Positions 29,969 through 39,578 of a DNA stretch of 64,000 nt are shown in pieces; the stretch's first letter is position 1; each line of letters begins with the position of its first letter. The stretch covers positions 62,001 to 126,000 of the forward strand of contig NZ_JQLW01000008.1 in NCBI RefSeq assembly GCF_000744415.1. The letters run 5' to 3'. The notes under the pieces were generated by a model. It had not been told where the DNA came from. It saw nothing but the letters and a program-made list of their open reading frames with translations, and ran no database searches. Both the position numbers and the translations under genes were made by a program. The DNA is from Ghiorsea bivora. Lineage in GTDB: Bacteria; Pseudomonadota; Zetaproteobacteria; Mariprofundales; Mariprofundaceae.

Positions 29969-31579
29969 ATGACGACACCAGAGAATAAAAGAGAAGTTCA
30001 ATCCGCTTTAGCATCCGATTTGCGTTTGCATCCCCAACGTCTGGATTTGGGGCAAGCCGAAATGCTTACCGATGTGTTGCTGAATCGATTTGAGGATTTA
30101 GAGCAGCGTTTAAACACTTACTTTTCAGGCTCTGCGGCAGGCCCTGAGTTGCGTAAAAGTATGCAAGCATATTTGTCACGTTTGAACTCCAATCCGCTTA
30201 TTCCATTGCATTTTCGTCTCAAAGTATTGCATAGATTCGAAGAACGGCTGGATTTGTTTGATGCAGAAATGACAGCTGCTGTTTTGAACGCACATAAAAT
30301 CGGTGTGGACATGGTGCAAAAAGAAGCACTTCAAGACCCAGAATATTATCGGATTTTGGTGGATATGGTTGCGCATGCTATTAATTTAGCCGGTAGTTTG
30401 ATGAAGGATACACTGGGCAGTTACCATGCGCCTGCAGTGATTACTGTACGCCAAGTGTTTGATTTGATGCGTCTGGGTATGATTGTTGTACCTGAATTGG
30501 GTGAAGGGGCTGAGGAAGAAACCAAACGTTTACACTTGTCGATTGTTCGCTACGAGCTGTTGCGGGGGTTAGATTTCTTTAGTAAAACCATTGAAGCACA
30601 AGGCATGATGATGGATGAGCTGCAGCATCATGTGGATGAGTTAACGCCACATTATTTGCCCAAAGATGGTCTCAAAAGCTCGGAGATGAAGGGTTATAGT
30701 CTTCTGGTGACGAATATGAGTCGTCCCAATGATACAGCGCAAGTGGTCACTTTTGCACCGCAACCAACAACTTCAGATTATATCATTATTCCCATGGATG
30801 ATTTCATTGATAAATTGGTGATGGCGATTGATAGAGCGGAAAAAGTGATTAACAACCCTGTGTTGCAGAGTAATGACTTGCAAATTGAAGCGTCTTTACA
30901 AACGACGGTATTGGGTGGGAATGCCATACTTGATGCTTTACGTACCAAATCACGTGATACCGAGCGCCAAGAATACGGCAATGCAAAATTGGTGGTGGAC
31001 TGGTCTTTGCAGCATAGTATTTCAGTGTTGCAAAGTACGCTTGCGTCCAAAGAGAATATTTTAAGCAAACAGACAGAAACAGAAGATGAAAATGATGTGG
31101 CTCCTGCCCATGCTTGGACAGTGATAAATATTAGCCGTCAAGGCATGGCGGTTGAACGACTGAGTGCTGTTCCGCCAGAAAGGGAAGTGAATGCCTTGGT
31201 GGGGTTGCATTGGAAGCCACATCGTGGTGAGCCATGTTTTGCTTTTATCCGTTGGATTCGTTATCCCAAAGAAGGTGAGCAACAGGTAGGTTTGCAGTTT
31301 TATTTGCGTGATTTTGTACCTGTAAATGCCACCATGTTATCCATTGGGGATACCAAAGAACATCGCAAGTGGTCCTTGTTGGCAACTTTTGAGGCTGATG
31401 GTGAGCATGTGATTGTGTTTCCCGACCCTACTGTGTTCAAAGGCATGGTTTTTAGCGTAGAAGAAGCCAGTCATGGTGGGTATTATAAAGTGGTTCAGGT
31501 GCAAGAAGTGGGCTCAAATTATGCTATTTGTGTTGCCCAAGTTGCATCAGAGTTGGATACCAAGCATATTGATGGTTAG
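29969..31579 (+). CDS. protein of unknown function with a PilZ-like C-terminal segment
   Basis: A 536-residue, probably cytoplasmic protein with no signal peptide or membrane segment. Residues 1-370 are largely helical and acidic, and I recognise no family. The segment at about residues 385-450 (WTVINISRQGMAVERL, then a beta-rich stretch ending QQVGLQFY) has the N-x-S-x-x-G pattern of PilZ domains, but I see no RxxxR c-di-GMP motif before it, so it may not bind the nucleotide. ATG 29969 is preceded by a weak AGAGG. It stands 52 bases after bioD and 38 before hemE. Confidence 0.55.
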   Translation: MTTPENKREVQSALASDLRLHPQRLDLGQAEMLTDVLLNRFEDLEQRLNTYFSGSAAGPELRKSMQAYLSRLNSNPLIPLHFRLKVLHRFEERLDLFDAEMTAAVLNAHKIGVDMVQKEALQDPEYYRILVDMVAHAINLAGSLMKDTLGSYHAPAVITVRQVFDLMRLGMIVVPELGEGAEEETKRLHLSIVRYELLRGLDFFSKTIEAQGMMMDELQHHVDELTPHYLPKDGLKSSEMKGYSLLVTNMSRPNDTAQVVTFAPQPTTSDYIIIPMDDFIDKLVMAIDRAEKVINNPVLQSNDLQIEASLQTTVLGGNAILDALRTKSRDTERQEYGNAKLVVDWSLQHSISVLQSTLASKENILSKQTETEDENDVAPAHAWTVINISRQGMAVERLSAVPPEREVNALVGLHWKPHRGEPCFAFIRWIRYPKEGEQQVGLQFYLRDFVPVNATMLSIGDTKEHRKWSLLATFEADGEHVIVFPDPTVFKGMVFSVEEASHGGYYKVVQVQEVGSNYAICVAQVASELDTKHIDG

Positions 31580-31617
31580 GGTAGGCGTTTCTTACGACTA
31601 TCGAAAAAGGATTTACA

Positions 31618-32688
31618 ATGTCTGAATTAAAGAATGATTTGTTTTTACGCGCATGTTTGCGTCAAGATGTGGAGCGCACGCCAGTATGGATGATGCGCCA
31701 AGCAGGGCGTTACTTGCCTGAGTATAGGGCGACACGCGCGCGCGCTGGTGGTTTCTTAAACCTATGCCGTTCACCAGAAATGTGCAGTGAAGTGACCCTG
31801 CAGCCCATCGATATTTTGGATGCTGATGCGGCAATTTTATTCTCAGATATTTTGGTTGTACCTGAAGCCATGGGTATGGAGCTTACATTTGGCACGGGTG
31901 AAGGTCCTAAGTTTCCAGACCCTATTGCTTGCAAAGCAGATGTTGAAAAACTTCCTGTGTTGGATGACCCCACGCGTGAGTTGGGTTATGTGATGGATGC
32001 GGTGAGCACAATTCGCCGCGATTTAAATGGTCGCGTACCTTTGATTGGTTTTGCGGGTAGCCCTTGGACATTGGCTACATATATGGTTGAAGGCGGCGGC
32101 TCGAAAAATTTCTCGAAAGTCAAAGCCATGATGTTTAATGAGCCTGAAACCATGCACTTGTTGTTGGAAAAGTTAGCTGATTCCGTGGCTGCATACTTGA
32201 ATGGTCAAATTGCAGCAGGTGCACAAGCGGTGCAAATCTTTGATACTTGGGGTGGCATCCTTAATACCCGCGATTATAAAGATTTCTCATTGCAGTATAT
32301 GCAAAGAATTGTATCGCAACTCACCCGTGAACATGATGGTCGTAAAGTGCCTGTGATTTTATATTCCAAAGGCGGCATGGGCTGGCTTGAAGCCATGGCA
32401 GATACAGGTTGTGATGTGCTTGGTTTGGATTGGTCGATTGATATTGATGAAGCACGTCGTCGTGTGGGTGATAAAGTAGCATTACAAGGCAATATGGATC
32501 CAACCATGTTATATGCCAACCCTGAAAAAATCCGTGCTGAAGTGAAAGATATTTTAGCGAAATTTGGGCATGGCAATGGGCATGTGTTTAACCTTGGACA
32601 CGGTATCACACCTGATGTGCCACCTGAACATGCGATTGAATTCTTCAAAGCGGTACGTGAAGAATCTGTGAAATATCACGCCAAGTAA
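31618..32688 (+). CDS. hemE: uroporphyrinogen decarboxylase
   Basis: A 356-residue cytoplasmic enzyme that removes four carboxyl groups from uroporphyrinogen III to give coproporphyrinogen III in haem synthesis. The N-terminal [18 protein letters not shown] contains the substrate-binding Arg residues, and [14 protein letters not shown] the catalytic Asp. [19 protein letters not shown] and the C-terminal NLGHGI are all conserved. AAAGGA precedes ATG 31618. It is followed after six bases by the riboflavin synthase gene, so haem and flavin synthesis share a transcript here. Confidence 0.97.
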   Translation: MSELKNDLFLRACLRQDVERTPVWMMRQAGRYLPEYRATRARAGGFLNLCRSPEMCSEVTLQPIDILDADAAILFSDILVVPEAMGMELTFGTGEGPKFPDPIACKADVEKLPVLDDPTRELGYVMDAVSTIRRDLNGRVPLIGFAGSPWTLATYMVEGGGSKNFSKVKAMMFNEPETMHLLLEKLADSVAAYLNGQIAAGAQAVQIFDTWGGILNTRDYKDFSLQYMQRIVSQLTREHDGRKVPVILYSKGGMGWLEAMADTGCDVLGLDWSIDIDEARRRVGDKVALQGNMDPTMLYANPEKIRAEVKDILAKFGHGNGHVFNLGHGITPDVPPEHAIEFFKAVREESVKYHAK

Positions 32689-32694
32689 CCACAG

Positions 32695-33321
32695 GTGTTT
32701 ACAGGTATTGTTCAAGATGTGGGGCGTATTGAAACGCTAAAACATCAAGAAAACCAATCATTATTTGTGTTTGCAACCAAGCTGGATATGTCCGCTTGGC
32801 AGCTTGGTGATTCCGTGGCTGTAGATGGCTGCTGTTTAACCATTACGGATTTTCCTGACCAAAAGCACAGCTTTTGGGCTGCAACATTGTCACCGGAAAC
32901 GATTAAACTTACGCGTTTTTCAGAGGTGCATAAGGGTGATAAGGTCAACTTAGAACCTGCACTGCGTATGGGTGATGCCTTGGGTGGTCATATGGTGAGT
33001 GGCCATATTGATGATGTGGCACGTGTTGTTGCCATCAAAGATGTGGGTGAGCATAAGCAAATGACTTTTGAAGTACCTGAAAAGCTCAAGCAATATGTGG
33101 TGGTCAAAGGCTCAGTCACACTGAATGGGGTGAGCTTAACTGTGAACACAGTGGAGAACACATGTTTTACGGTAAATTTAATTCCGCATACTTTAGAACA
33201 TACCAACCTGCATCTTTTGCAAAAAGGTGATAGGGTGAACCTTGAAACTGACCTTCTGGGTCGGTATGTTGAACGTATTTTAAGCTGCCAAAGCAGTGGC
33301 AATACACAGGAGAAGACATGA
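32695..33321 (+). CDS. ribE: riboflavin synthase, alpha subunit
   Basis: A 208-residue enzyme that dismutates two 6,7-dimethyl-8-ribityllumazine molecules to riboflavin. Two lumazine-binding barrels are visible: MFTGIVQDVGRIE with GDSVAVDGCCLTIT (domain 1), and GHMVSGHIDDVA with GSVTLNGVSLTVN (domain 2). The start is GTG 32695, six bases after the hemE stop, with no strong ribosome-binding site, so translation probably depends on coupling. It overlaps ribBA by four bases. Confidence 0.95.
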   Translation: MFTGIVQDVGRIETLKHQENQSLFVFATKLDMSAWQLGDSVAVDGCCLTITDFPDQKHSFWAATLSPETIKLTRFSEVHKGDKVNLEPALRMGDALGGHMVSGHIDDVARVVAIKDVGEHKQMTFEVPEKLKQYVVVKGSVTLNGVSLTVNTVENTCFTVNLIPHTLEHTNLHLLQKGDRVNLETDLLGRYVERILSCQSSGNTQEKT

Positions 33322-34550
33322 GTCTCGACCCTTGCGAAGAACTGATTGAAGAATTACGCGCTGGGCGCATGATTATCCTTGCCGATGATGAAGATAGGGA
33401 AAATGAAGGCGATTTGGTGATGGCTGCAGAGTGGGTCACGCCTGAAGCGGTGAACTTTATGGCAACCCATGGTCGAGGTTTGATTTGTTTAACCCTTGAA
33501 GAAGAGCAAGTGGATAGACTTGGTTTACCTTTGATGACCCAAAATATCAACTCGAAGTTTAAAACCAATTTCACAGTGTCGATTGAAGCGGCAGAGGGCG
33601 TAACCACGGGTATTTCTGCCTTTGATAGAGCGCACACGATTCGTACAGCGATTAAAGATGATGTGACGGCTGAAGATATTCATACGCCAGGGCATATATT
33701 TCCACTGAAAGGTCAAGAAGGTGGTGTTTTGGTGCGCGCTGGGCATACCGAAGCCAGTATTGATTTGGCGCGATTGGCAGGGTTGAAACCTGCAGGTGTG
33801 ATTTGCGAAATCATGAATGAAGATGGCTCTATGGCGCGGATGCCAGAGCTGAAAAAGTTTGCTAAGAAACATGGCATCAAGATTGGTTGTATTGCCGATT
33901 TGATTTCTCATCGCCTCAAACATGATTCTTTGGTGAAACGTGAAGTCGAAGTGCGTTTGCCAACAGAATTTGGTGATTTTCAAATGGTTGGTTTTAGTAA
34001 TCTTGTGGATGATGCCGAACATGTAGCATTGGTGATGGGTGAACCCACGGCGGAAGAACCATGTTTGGTGCGTGTGCACTCTGAGTGTTTAACAGGTGAT
34101 GTGTTTACCTCACGTCGTTGTGATTGCGGCTCTCAACTTCATGCGGCGATGAAACAAATTGCCGAAGCAGGTTCTGGTGTATTGTTGTATTTGCGCCAAG
34201 AAGGGCGCGGCATTGGTTTATTTAATAAATTGCGGGCTTACTCGCTGCAAGATGCAGGACATGATACAGTGGAAGCCAATCAGAAACTGGGCTTTAAGGC
34301 AGATTTAAGGGATTATGGTATTGGTGCACAAATTTTACGTTCATTGGGTTTACGCAAGCTCAAATTATTGACTAATAATCCGAAGAAAATTATTGCCTTG
34401 GATGGTTATGGTTTGGAGGTGGTCGAGCGGGTGCAGTTGGCAGCGTTTGCCCACGAAGACAATATTCATTATTTAACCACCAAACGTGATAAAATGGGGC
34501 ATTTGTTTGATGTTTTAGATCATAAAAGTGGAGAAGCCAATGAGTCTTGA
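33318..34550 (+). CDS. ribBA: bifunctional DHBP synthase / GTP cyclohydrolase II
   Basis: A 410-residue fusion. The N-terminal half makes 3,4-dihydroxy-2-butanone 4-phosphate from ribulose 5-phosphate (ADDEDRENEGDLVMAAE and GHTEASIDLARLAG). The C-terminal half opens GTP in the first step of riboflavin synthesis. Its zinc ligands are intact in HSECLTGDVFTSRRCDCGSQ, and the RQEGRGIG loop is present, so both activities look functional. ATG 33318 follows GGAGAAG. It overlaps ribH by 11 bases. Confidence 0.96.
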   Translation: MSLDPCEELIEELRAGRMIILADDEDRENEGDLVMAAEWVTPEAVNFMATHGRGLICLTLEEEQVDRLGLPLMTQNINSKFKTNFTVSIEAAEGVTTGISAFDRAHTIRTAIKDDVTAEDIHTPGHIFPLKGQEGGVLVRAGHTEASIDLARLAGLKPAGVICEIMNEDGSMARMPELKKFAKKHGIKIGCIADLISHRLKHDSLVKREVEVRLPTEFGDFQMVGFSNLVDDAEHVALVMGEPTAEEPCLVRVHSECLTGDVFTSRRCDCGSQLHAAMKQIAEAGSGVLLYLRQEGRGIGLFNKLRAYSLQDAGHDTVEANQKLGFKADLRDYGIGAQILRSLGLRKLKLLTNNPKKIIALDGYGLEVVERVQLAAFAHEDNIHYLTTKRDKMGHLFDVLDHKSGEANES

Positions 34551-35034
34551 TGCACCAACACTGGATGGTACAGTCGATGCAACGGGTTTACGTATCGGCA
34601 TTGTGGCAGCTCGTTTTAATGAAGACATTACCAATGCTTTGACCGATGGTGCAATTGAGGCATTAAAAAAACACGGGGCAAGTAATGAAAATATTACCGT
34701 TGTTCGTGTGGCTGGTGCATTAGAAATTGGCACGATTGCGCAGCGTATGGCAAAGGCACATGTTTATGATGTTATTGTATGTTTGGGCTGTGTGATTCGT
34801 GGTGGTACAGCGCATTTTGATTATGTATGTCAAGGTGCGATGGATGCAATCAATCATATTGCAGAGCGCGGTGATATTGGTGTCGGGAATGGTGTATTGA
34901 CGGTGGATACATTGGAACAAGCGCAAGCGCGTACAGGTGGTACGCACGGACATAAAGGTGCTGAGGCAGCCTTAACAGCAGTCGAAGTCGCCCAAGCATT
35001 AAAGAATTTAGAACCCATGGTGGAGCAAGCGTGA
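34540..35034 (+). CDS. ribH: 6,7-dimethyl-8-ribityllumazine synthase
   Basis: A 164-residue enzyme that condenses DHBP with the pyrimidine dione to form lumazine, usually as a 60-mer shell. GIVAARFNEDITNAL contains the pyrimidine-binding Phe, VAGALEIGTIAQRMA and LGCVIRGGTAHFDYV the phosphate and DHBP site, and GVLTVDTLEQAQAR the C-terminal part. ATG 34540 follows GGAGAAG; a GTG at 34528 would overlap that site and is less likely. Confidence 0.95.
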   Translation: MSLDAPTLDGTVDATGLRIGIVAARFNEDITNALTDGAIEALKKHGASNENITVVRVAGALEIGTIAQRMAKAHVYDVIVCLGCVIRGGTAHFDYVCQGAMDAINHIAERGDIGVGNGVLTVDTLEQAQARTGGTHGHKGAEAALTAVEVAQALKNLEPMVEQA

Positions 35035-35486
35035 GTCAAAGAACTAAACAAAAAAAACCAAATCGTCATTTGGCACGAGAATCTGCAATTGAAGCTTTGT
35101 ATGCTTGGCATAATGGTGGCAATGATGCAGCAATGATTCCTGCAATTTTGGCAGACCGTATTCAGCAAGAAGAACGTCAAGCACAAGATGAAGCCTATTT
35201 TCGCGAAATGGTGATGGGTGTGACTGAACAAGTTGATGCTTTGGATGCTTTGATTGCAAAAGCAGTGCAAGGTAGAAGTTTACGCAGTATTGCCCATGTT
35301 GAATTAAATATTTTGCGTATGGCAACATGGGAGTTGCAAACACGTTTGGAAATTCCTTATAAAGTAATTATCAATGAAGCATTGGAGCTAACGCGAGATT
35401 ATGCTGATGAACCTTCACGTGGTTTTATCAATGGTGTATTAGATAAAATAGCGCAATCGCTTCGTGTGCAGGAAATCAAAGCTTAA
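35031..35486 (+). CDS. nusB: transcription antitermination factor NusB
   Basis: A 151-residue, all-helical RNA-binding protein that joins NusE (S10) on boxA of rRNA operons to suppress rho-dependent termination. The N-terminal LARESAIEALYAWHNGG, central RSIAHVELNILRMATWEL and C-terminal KVIINEALELTRDYADE with FINGVLDKIAQ are family hallmarks. The start is GTG 35031, overlapping the ribH stop (GTGA). The ribH-nusB order is common in proteobacteria. Confidence 0.95.
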   Translation: MSQRTKQKKPNRHLARESAIEALYAWHNGGNDAAMIPAILADRIQQEERQAQDEAYFREMVMGVTEQVDALDALIAKAVQGRSLRSIAHVELNILRMATWELQTRLEIPYKVIINEALELTRDYADEPSRGFINGVLDKIAQSLRVQEIKA

Positions 35487-35526
35487 TTTTTGAAGACAAT
35501 ACAGCTTTGATGTAAGGGGAGAAGCT

Positions 35527-36243
35527 ATGGAATACATTCAATGTACGCATTGTGGCAAACGTTATGAAGTTTCTGAGCAAATAAGGGCTGCTGCTGGTCA
35601 GTTTACAACTTGTAAAGCGTGTCATGAAAAGTTTTTGATTGTGGTACATAGCGCGAAAAAACTAGAAGAAACAAAAGATGAAGGTCTGGTTTCAACAGGA
35701 GGTTGGGATCCTTCGCTGACCATGCCTGAAGATGATCAAAATGATGCAAAAGCAGAAGATCAAGCTGTAGAAGATTATTTGGGTGATGAAGATGATGATG
35801 GGGCGCAAGTATTGGCTGCATTGCAGGCAAAACGTAAAAAACAGCAGATGTTTTATGCGCTCATTGCGGTGGTTGTTTGTGGCATGATTGCTGGGGCTTG
35901 GTTTTTTTTACAACAGGATGATAACTTGCCGGCCACGACGGTGAATCAGAAAGCAGCAACAAAAGTTCAGTTAAGTGCCAAAGAAATGGATATGAAAAAC
36001 GTAGCTTGCCGTCAAGCTGCAGCGGTGAAATGGTTGTTGGATAGTAAAGTGATGCATAGCCAATATTCAGCGGATACTTTTGTGCGTATGTTGAAGTTGA
36101 GTGAAGAGCAATCAGCAGAAGTACGTAAAATCTGTAAAAATCCCCAAGTGATTCAAGAGATTATAAAAGCAGCAACCAATCAAGTGAAACCAGATTGGTT
36201 TAAGGCAGAAATTGAAACCATTCAAAGTCGTCGTCAGCATTAA
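35527..36243 (+). CDS. zinc-ribbon (MJ0042-type) protein with one membrane helix
   Basis: A 238-residue protein. The N-terminus holds a CxxC...CxxC zinc ribbon (CTHCGKRYEV, then TTCKACHEKF) of the MJ0042 type. An acidic, low-complexity linker of about 60 residues (EDDQNDAKAEDQ, GDEDDDG) leads to one membrane helix at about residues 108-128 and a C-terminal domain of about 100 residues with two Cys. That predicts a cytoplasmic ribbon and a periplasmic tail. Function unknown. GGGGAG precedes ATG 35527. It lies between nusB and the heat-shock promoter of dnaK. Confidence 0.7.
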   Translation: MEYIQCTHCGKRYEVSEQIRAAAGQFTTCKACHEKFLIVVHSAKKLEETKDEGLVSTGGWDPSLTMPEDDQNDAKAEDQAVEDYLGDEDDDGAQVLAALQAKRKKQQMFYALIAVVVCGMIAGAWFFLQQDDNLPATTVNQKAATKVQLSAKEMDMKNVACRQAAAVKWLLDSKVMHSQYSADTFVRMLKLSEEQSAEVRKICKNPQVIQEIIKAATNQVKPDWFKAEIETIQSRRQH

Positions 36244-36285
36244 ATCAGAATTTTAGGCTGAATCATTAAATATGATGATTGGGGG

Positions 36286-36311
36286 TTGAAAAGCCTTTTT
36301 GTTGCCCCTAT
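36286..36311 (+). promoter_or_regulatory. sigma-32-type heat-shock promoter of dnaK
   Basis: TTGAAA (36286-36291), a 13-base spacer, then CCCCTAT (36305-36311) match the RpoH consensus TTGAAA / CCCCAT. Transcription would start near 36320, about 45 bases before dnaK. Confidence 0.75.
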
Positions 36312-36364
36312 CTAGTTTAGTAAGTGAAGCATACTACGAGACTAGATGTAAGTTGGAGTGAAAA

Positions 36365-38293
36365 ATGGCAAAAGTAATTGGTATTGATTTAGGAACCACA
36401 AACTCATGTGTGGCAGTGATGGAAGGGGATACGGCGAAAGTTATCCCAAACAGCGAAGGCGATAATACAACACCTTCAGTTGTTGGTTTTACTGCAGATG
36501 AGCGCCTTGTAGGTGCTGCAGCAAAACGTCAAATGGTAACCAACCCAGAAAAAACATTTCATGCGGTTAAACGTTTGATTGGTCGTAAGTTTGATTCAGA
36601 AGAAACCAAACATCATAAATCGTTGGTGTCTTACCCTATTGTTGCAGCGGATAATGGTGATGCATGGGTTGAAGTTGATGGCAAAAAAATGAGTCCACAA
36701 GAGATTTCAGCTATCACTTTGCAAAAAATGAAATCAACTGCGGAAGATTATTTGGGTGAAACCGTGACAGATGCTGTGATTACAGTACCTGCATATTTTA
36801 ACGATTCACAACGCCAAGCAACCAAAGATGCAGGTGCTATTGCGGGCCTAAATGTATTGCGTATTGTAAACGAACCAACGGCTGCAGCATTGGCATATGG
36901 TTTGGATAAAACCGAAGAAAACCACTTGATTGCAGTGTATGACCTTGGTGGTGGTACATTCGATATTTCCATCTTGGAAATCGGTGATGGTGTGTTTGAA
37001 GTGAAAGCAACCAATGGTGATACATTCCTTGGTGGTGAAGATTTTGACCAAGTATTGATTCAATATTTGGCTGATGAATTCAAAAAAGAGCATGGTGTTG
37101 ACTTAACAACAGATACTTTGGCATTGCAACGGTTGCGTGAAGCAGCAGAGAAAGCGAAAATTGAGTTGTCTTCAAGTCAACAAACTGAAGTAAACTTACC
37201 GTTTATCACGGCTGATGCTTCAGGCCCTAAACACTTGTTGATTAAAGTGTCGCGTGCAAAATTTGAATCATTGGTTGGTGATTTGGTTCAAAATTCACTT
37301 AAACCATGTGCGCAAGCATTAAAAGATGCTGGCGTATCTGCTTCTGATATCCATGAAGTGGTATTGGTTGGTGGTCAAACGCGTATGCCTTTGGTTCAAG
37401 AAAAAGTGAAAGAATTTTTTGGTACTGAACCACATAAAGGTGTAAACCCTGATGAAGTGGTAGCGATTGGTGCTGCGATTCAAGGTGCAATTTTGACAGG
37501 TGATGTGAAAGATGTGTTGTTACTTGATGTAACACCATTATCACTTGGTATTGAAGTGGAAGGTGGTTTGTTCAATAAAATTATTGAGAAAAACACCACA
37601 ATCCCAACCAAAAAATCACAGACCTATACCACGGCTGCGGACAATCAAACTGCGGTAACGATTAAAGTGGCACAAGGTGAGCGTGAAATCTTCTCGGCAA
37701 ACAAAGAACTTGGTTTGTTTAACCTTGAAGGTATTGCACCTGCACCTCGCGGCACACCACAGATTGAAGTGACTTTTGATATTGATGCCAATGGTATCAT
37801 TCATGTGCATGCCAAAGATAAAGGTACGGGTAAAGAAACTTCAATTCGCATTGAGTCTGGTTCAGGCTTGAGCGAAGAAGAAATTGAAAAAATGAAACAA
37901 GATGCTGAAGCGCATGCGGAAGAAGATGCGAAGTTGAAAGAGAATATCGAAGCGAAAAACCGAGCTGACCAGCTTGTGTTTGCCACTGAGAAATCTCTGG
38001 AAGAGCATGCTGACGCTGTCGATGAAGCAACAGTGACTGCGATTAAAGAAGCTTTGGAAGTATTAAAAGAAGCGCTCAAAGGTGACGACTTTGATGCTAT
38101 CAAAGCTGCTGAAGAAGATTTGGCGAAGAAATCGCAAAAACTTGGCGAAGCTGTGTACCAAAAAATGCAAGCTGAACAAGGTGAGCAGGAGGCTGGTACA
38201 GCCGAAGCCCCAGAAGCCTCAGCAAAAAATGATGTTCAGGATGCTGAAATTGTTGATGCTGAAGTGGTGGATGATAGTAACAGTAAAAAATAA
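36365..38293 (+). CDS. dnaK: chaperone DnaK (Hsp70)
   Basis: A 642-residue ATP-driven chaperone. The nucleotide-binding domain ([43 protein letters not shown]) ends at the linker [12 protein letters not shown], followed by the substrate-binding domain and a helical lid. The C-terminal tail is acidic and ends DDSNSKK, a variant of the usual EEVKDKK. GGAG precedes ATG 36365. It is preceded by a sigma-32-like promoter and followed by a terminator before dnaJ; no grpE is seen. Confidence 0.98.
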   Translation: MAKVIGIDLGTTNSCVAVMEGDTAKVIPNSEGDNTTPSVVGFTADERLVGAAAKRQMVTNPEKTFHAVKRLIGRKFDSEETKHHKSLVSYPIVAADNGDAWVEVDGKKMSPQEISAITLQKMKSTAEDYLGETVTDAVITVPAYFNDSQRQATKDAGAIAGLNVLRIVNEPTAAALAYGLDKTEENHLIAVYDLGGGTFDISILEIGDGVFEVKATNGDTFLGGEDFDQVLIQYLADEFKKEHGVDLTTDTLALQRLREAAEKAKIELSSSQQTEVNLPFITADASGPKHLLIKVSRAKFESLVGDLVQNSLKPCAQALKDAGVSASDIHEVVLVGGQTRMPLVQEKVKEFFGTEPHKGVNPDEVVAIGAAIQGAILTGDVKDVLLLDVTPLSLGIEVEGGLFNKIIEKNTTIPTKKSQTYTTAADNQTAVTIKVAQGEREIFSANKELGLFNLEGIAPAPRGTPQIEVTFDIDANGIIHVHAKDKGTGKETSIRIESGSGLSEEEIEKMKQDAEAHAEEDAKLKENIEAKNRADQLVFATEKSLEEHADAVDEATVTAIKEALEVLKEALKGDDFDAIKAAEEDLAKKSQKLGEAVYQKMQAEQGEQEAGTAEAPEASAKNDVQDAEIVDAEVVDDSNSKK

Positions 38294-38320
38294 GCCCCTG
38301 TTATTGGGTGCGTAGGCATA

Positions 38321-38360
38321 AGGAGCGGGGCTGAAAAGCTCTGCTCCTTTTGTGTTTTAT
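38321..38360 (+). terminator. terminator between dnaK and dnaJ
   Basis: AGGAGCGGGGCT (38321-38332), loop GAAA, AGCTCTGCTCCT (38337-38348), then a T-rich tail interrupted by G. The 12-bp stem includes two G-T pairs. It should lower dnaJ expression relative to dnaK. Confidence 0.75.
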
Positions 38361-38416
38361 ATGTTTTTATGATGAATTGTGTCATGATGGTTTAGAATAA
38401 GTTTTAGGAGTGTAGG

Positions 38417-39562
38417 GTGAGTAAAAGAGATTATTACGATGTACTGGGTGTTGATAAGAGCGCAGATAAGAATGATATTAAACGCGCATACCGTAAACTT
38501 GCGATGAAATACCACCCTGACCGCAACCCAGACGATGAAAAAGCTGCAGCTTCTTTTCGTGAAGTCACAGAAGCATATGAAATATTAGCAGATGAGGAAA
38601 AACGCGCACGTTATGATCAATATGGTCATGCTGGTGTGGATGATCAAATGGGTGGTTTTGGCGCAGGCGGTTTCCAAAACTCACATGCTTACCAAGATTT
38701 TGGTGACTTGTTTGGCAGCGTGTTTGGTGATGCCTTTGGTTTTGGTGGCGGTGGCGGCGGTCAACAGCACAATCAAGGTGCAGACTTGCGTTACAATTTG
38801 ACCATTACTTTAGAAGAGGCTGCCAAAGGTAAGGAAGTAGAACTCGAAATCCCTAAACATGAATCATGTGATACTTGCAGTGGCTCTGGTGCTAGACCCG
38901 GCACAAATCCTGTGCCGTGTTCGACTTGTGGTGGACATGGGCAAGTGCAAATGCAGCAAGGTTTCTTCGCGGTGCGTAGAACATGCCCTAGCTGTCAGGG
39001 TGCGGGTAAAAAAATTGAGTCGCCATGTGTTTCTTGCGGTGGAACAGGTCGCAAGAAAGTGAAGAAAAATTTGAAAGTGAAAATCCCTGCGGGTGTGTAT
39101 GATGGGGCACAAGTTCGTGTAGGTGGCGAAGGTGAGGCTGGTACACAAGGTGGTGCACCAGGGGATTTGTTTATTGTTGTTCGCATCAAAGAACATGCTA
39201 TTTTTGAGCGTGATGGTGCAGATTTGCATTGTGAAATGCCGATTACCTTCCCGCAAGCAACCTTGGGTGCAGAAGTTGATGCGCCAACATTGGATGGCAA
39301 AGTGAAAATCCGAATTCCAGCAGGCACGGAAAGTGGTCGTGTGTTCCGCTTGCGTGGGCATGGGGTGAAAGATGTTCGTGTGCATCAAAAAGGTGATTTG
39401 TTTGTACGCGTACAGATTGCTGTGCCTAAAAAGCTGACAGCAAAACAAGAAGAGTTGCTTAAAGCTTTTGCCAAAGAAACAGGTGATGAAGTTTATCCAG
39501 AGCGCTCTTCGTTTTTGGGTAAAGCGAAAAAATTGTGGGATGACTTAGCAGGCGAGAACTAA
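38417..39562 (+). CDS. dnaJ: co-chaperone DnaJ (Hsp40)
   Basis: A 381-residue type I J-protein. The J-domain has the YHPDRNP loop that stimulates DnaK ATPase, then a Gly/Phe-rich region (GGFGAGGF, FGFGGGGGG). The zinc domain has all four CxxCxGxG motifs (CDTCSGSG, CSTCGGHG, CPSCQGAG, CVSCGGTG), and the C-terminal substrate-binding beta domains are complete. The start is GTG 38417, six bases after AGGAG. dapB follows closely. Confidence 0.97.
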   Translation: MSKRDYYDVLGVDKSADKNDIKRAYRKLAMKYHPDRNPDDEKAAASFREVTEAYEILADEEKRARYDQYGHAGVDDQMGGFGAGGFQNSHAYQDFGDLFGSVFGDAFGFGGGGGGQQHNQGADLRYNLTITLEEAAKGKEVELEIPKHESCDTCSGSGARPGTNPVPCSTCGGHGQVQMQQGFFAVRRTCPSCQGAGKKIESPCVSCGGTGRKKVKKNLKVKIPAGVYDGAQVRVGGEGEAGTQGGAPGDLFIVVRIKEHAIFERDGADLHCEMPITFPQATLGAEVDAPTLDGKVKIRIPAGTESGRVFRLRGHGVKDVRVHQKGDLFVRVQIAVPKKLTAKQEELLKAFAKETGDEVYPERSSFLGKAKKLWDDLAGEN

Positions 39563-39578
39563 GTAAAGGGAGTTGGTT

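Noticed and set aside
31580-31617. FMN riboswitch before the rib genes
   Set aside because: The gap is only 38 bases and none of the conserved RFN segments are present.
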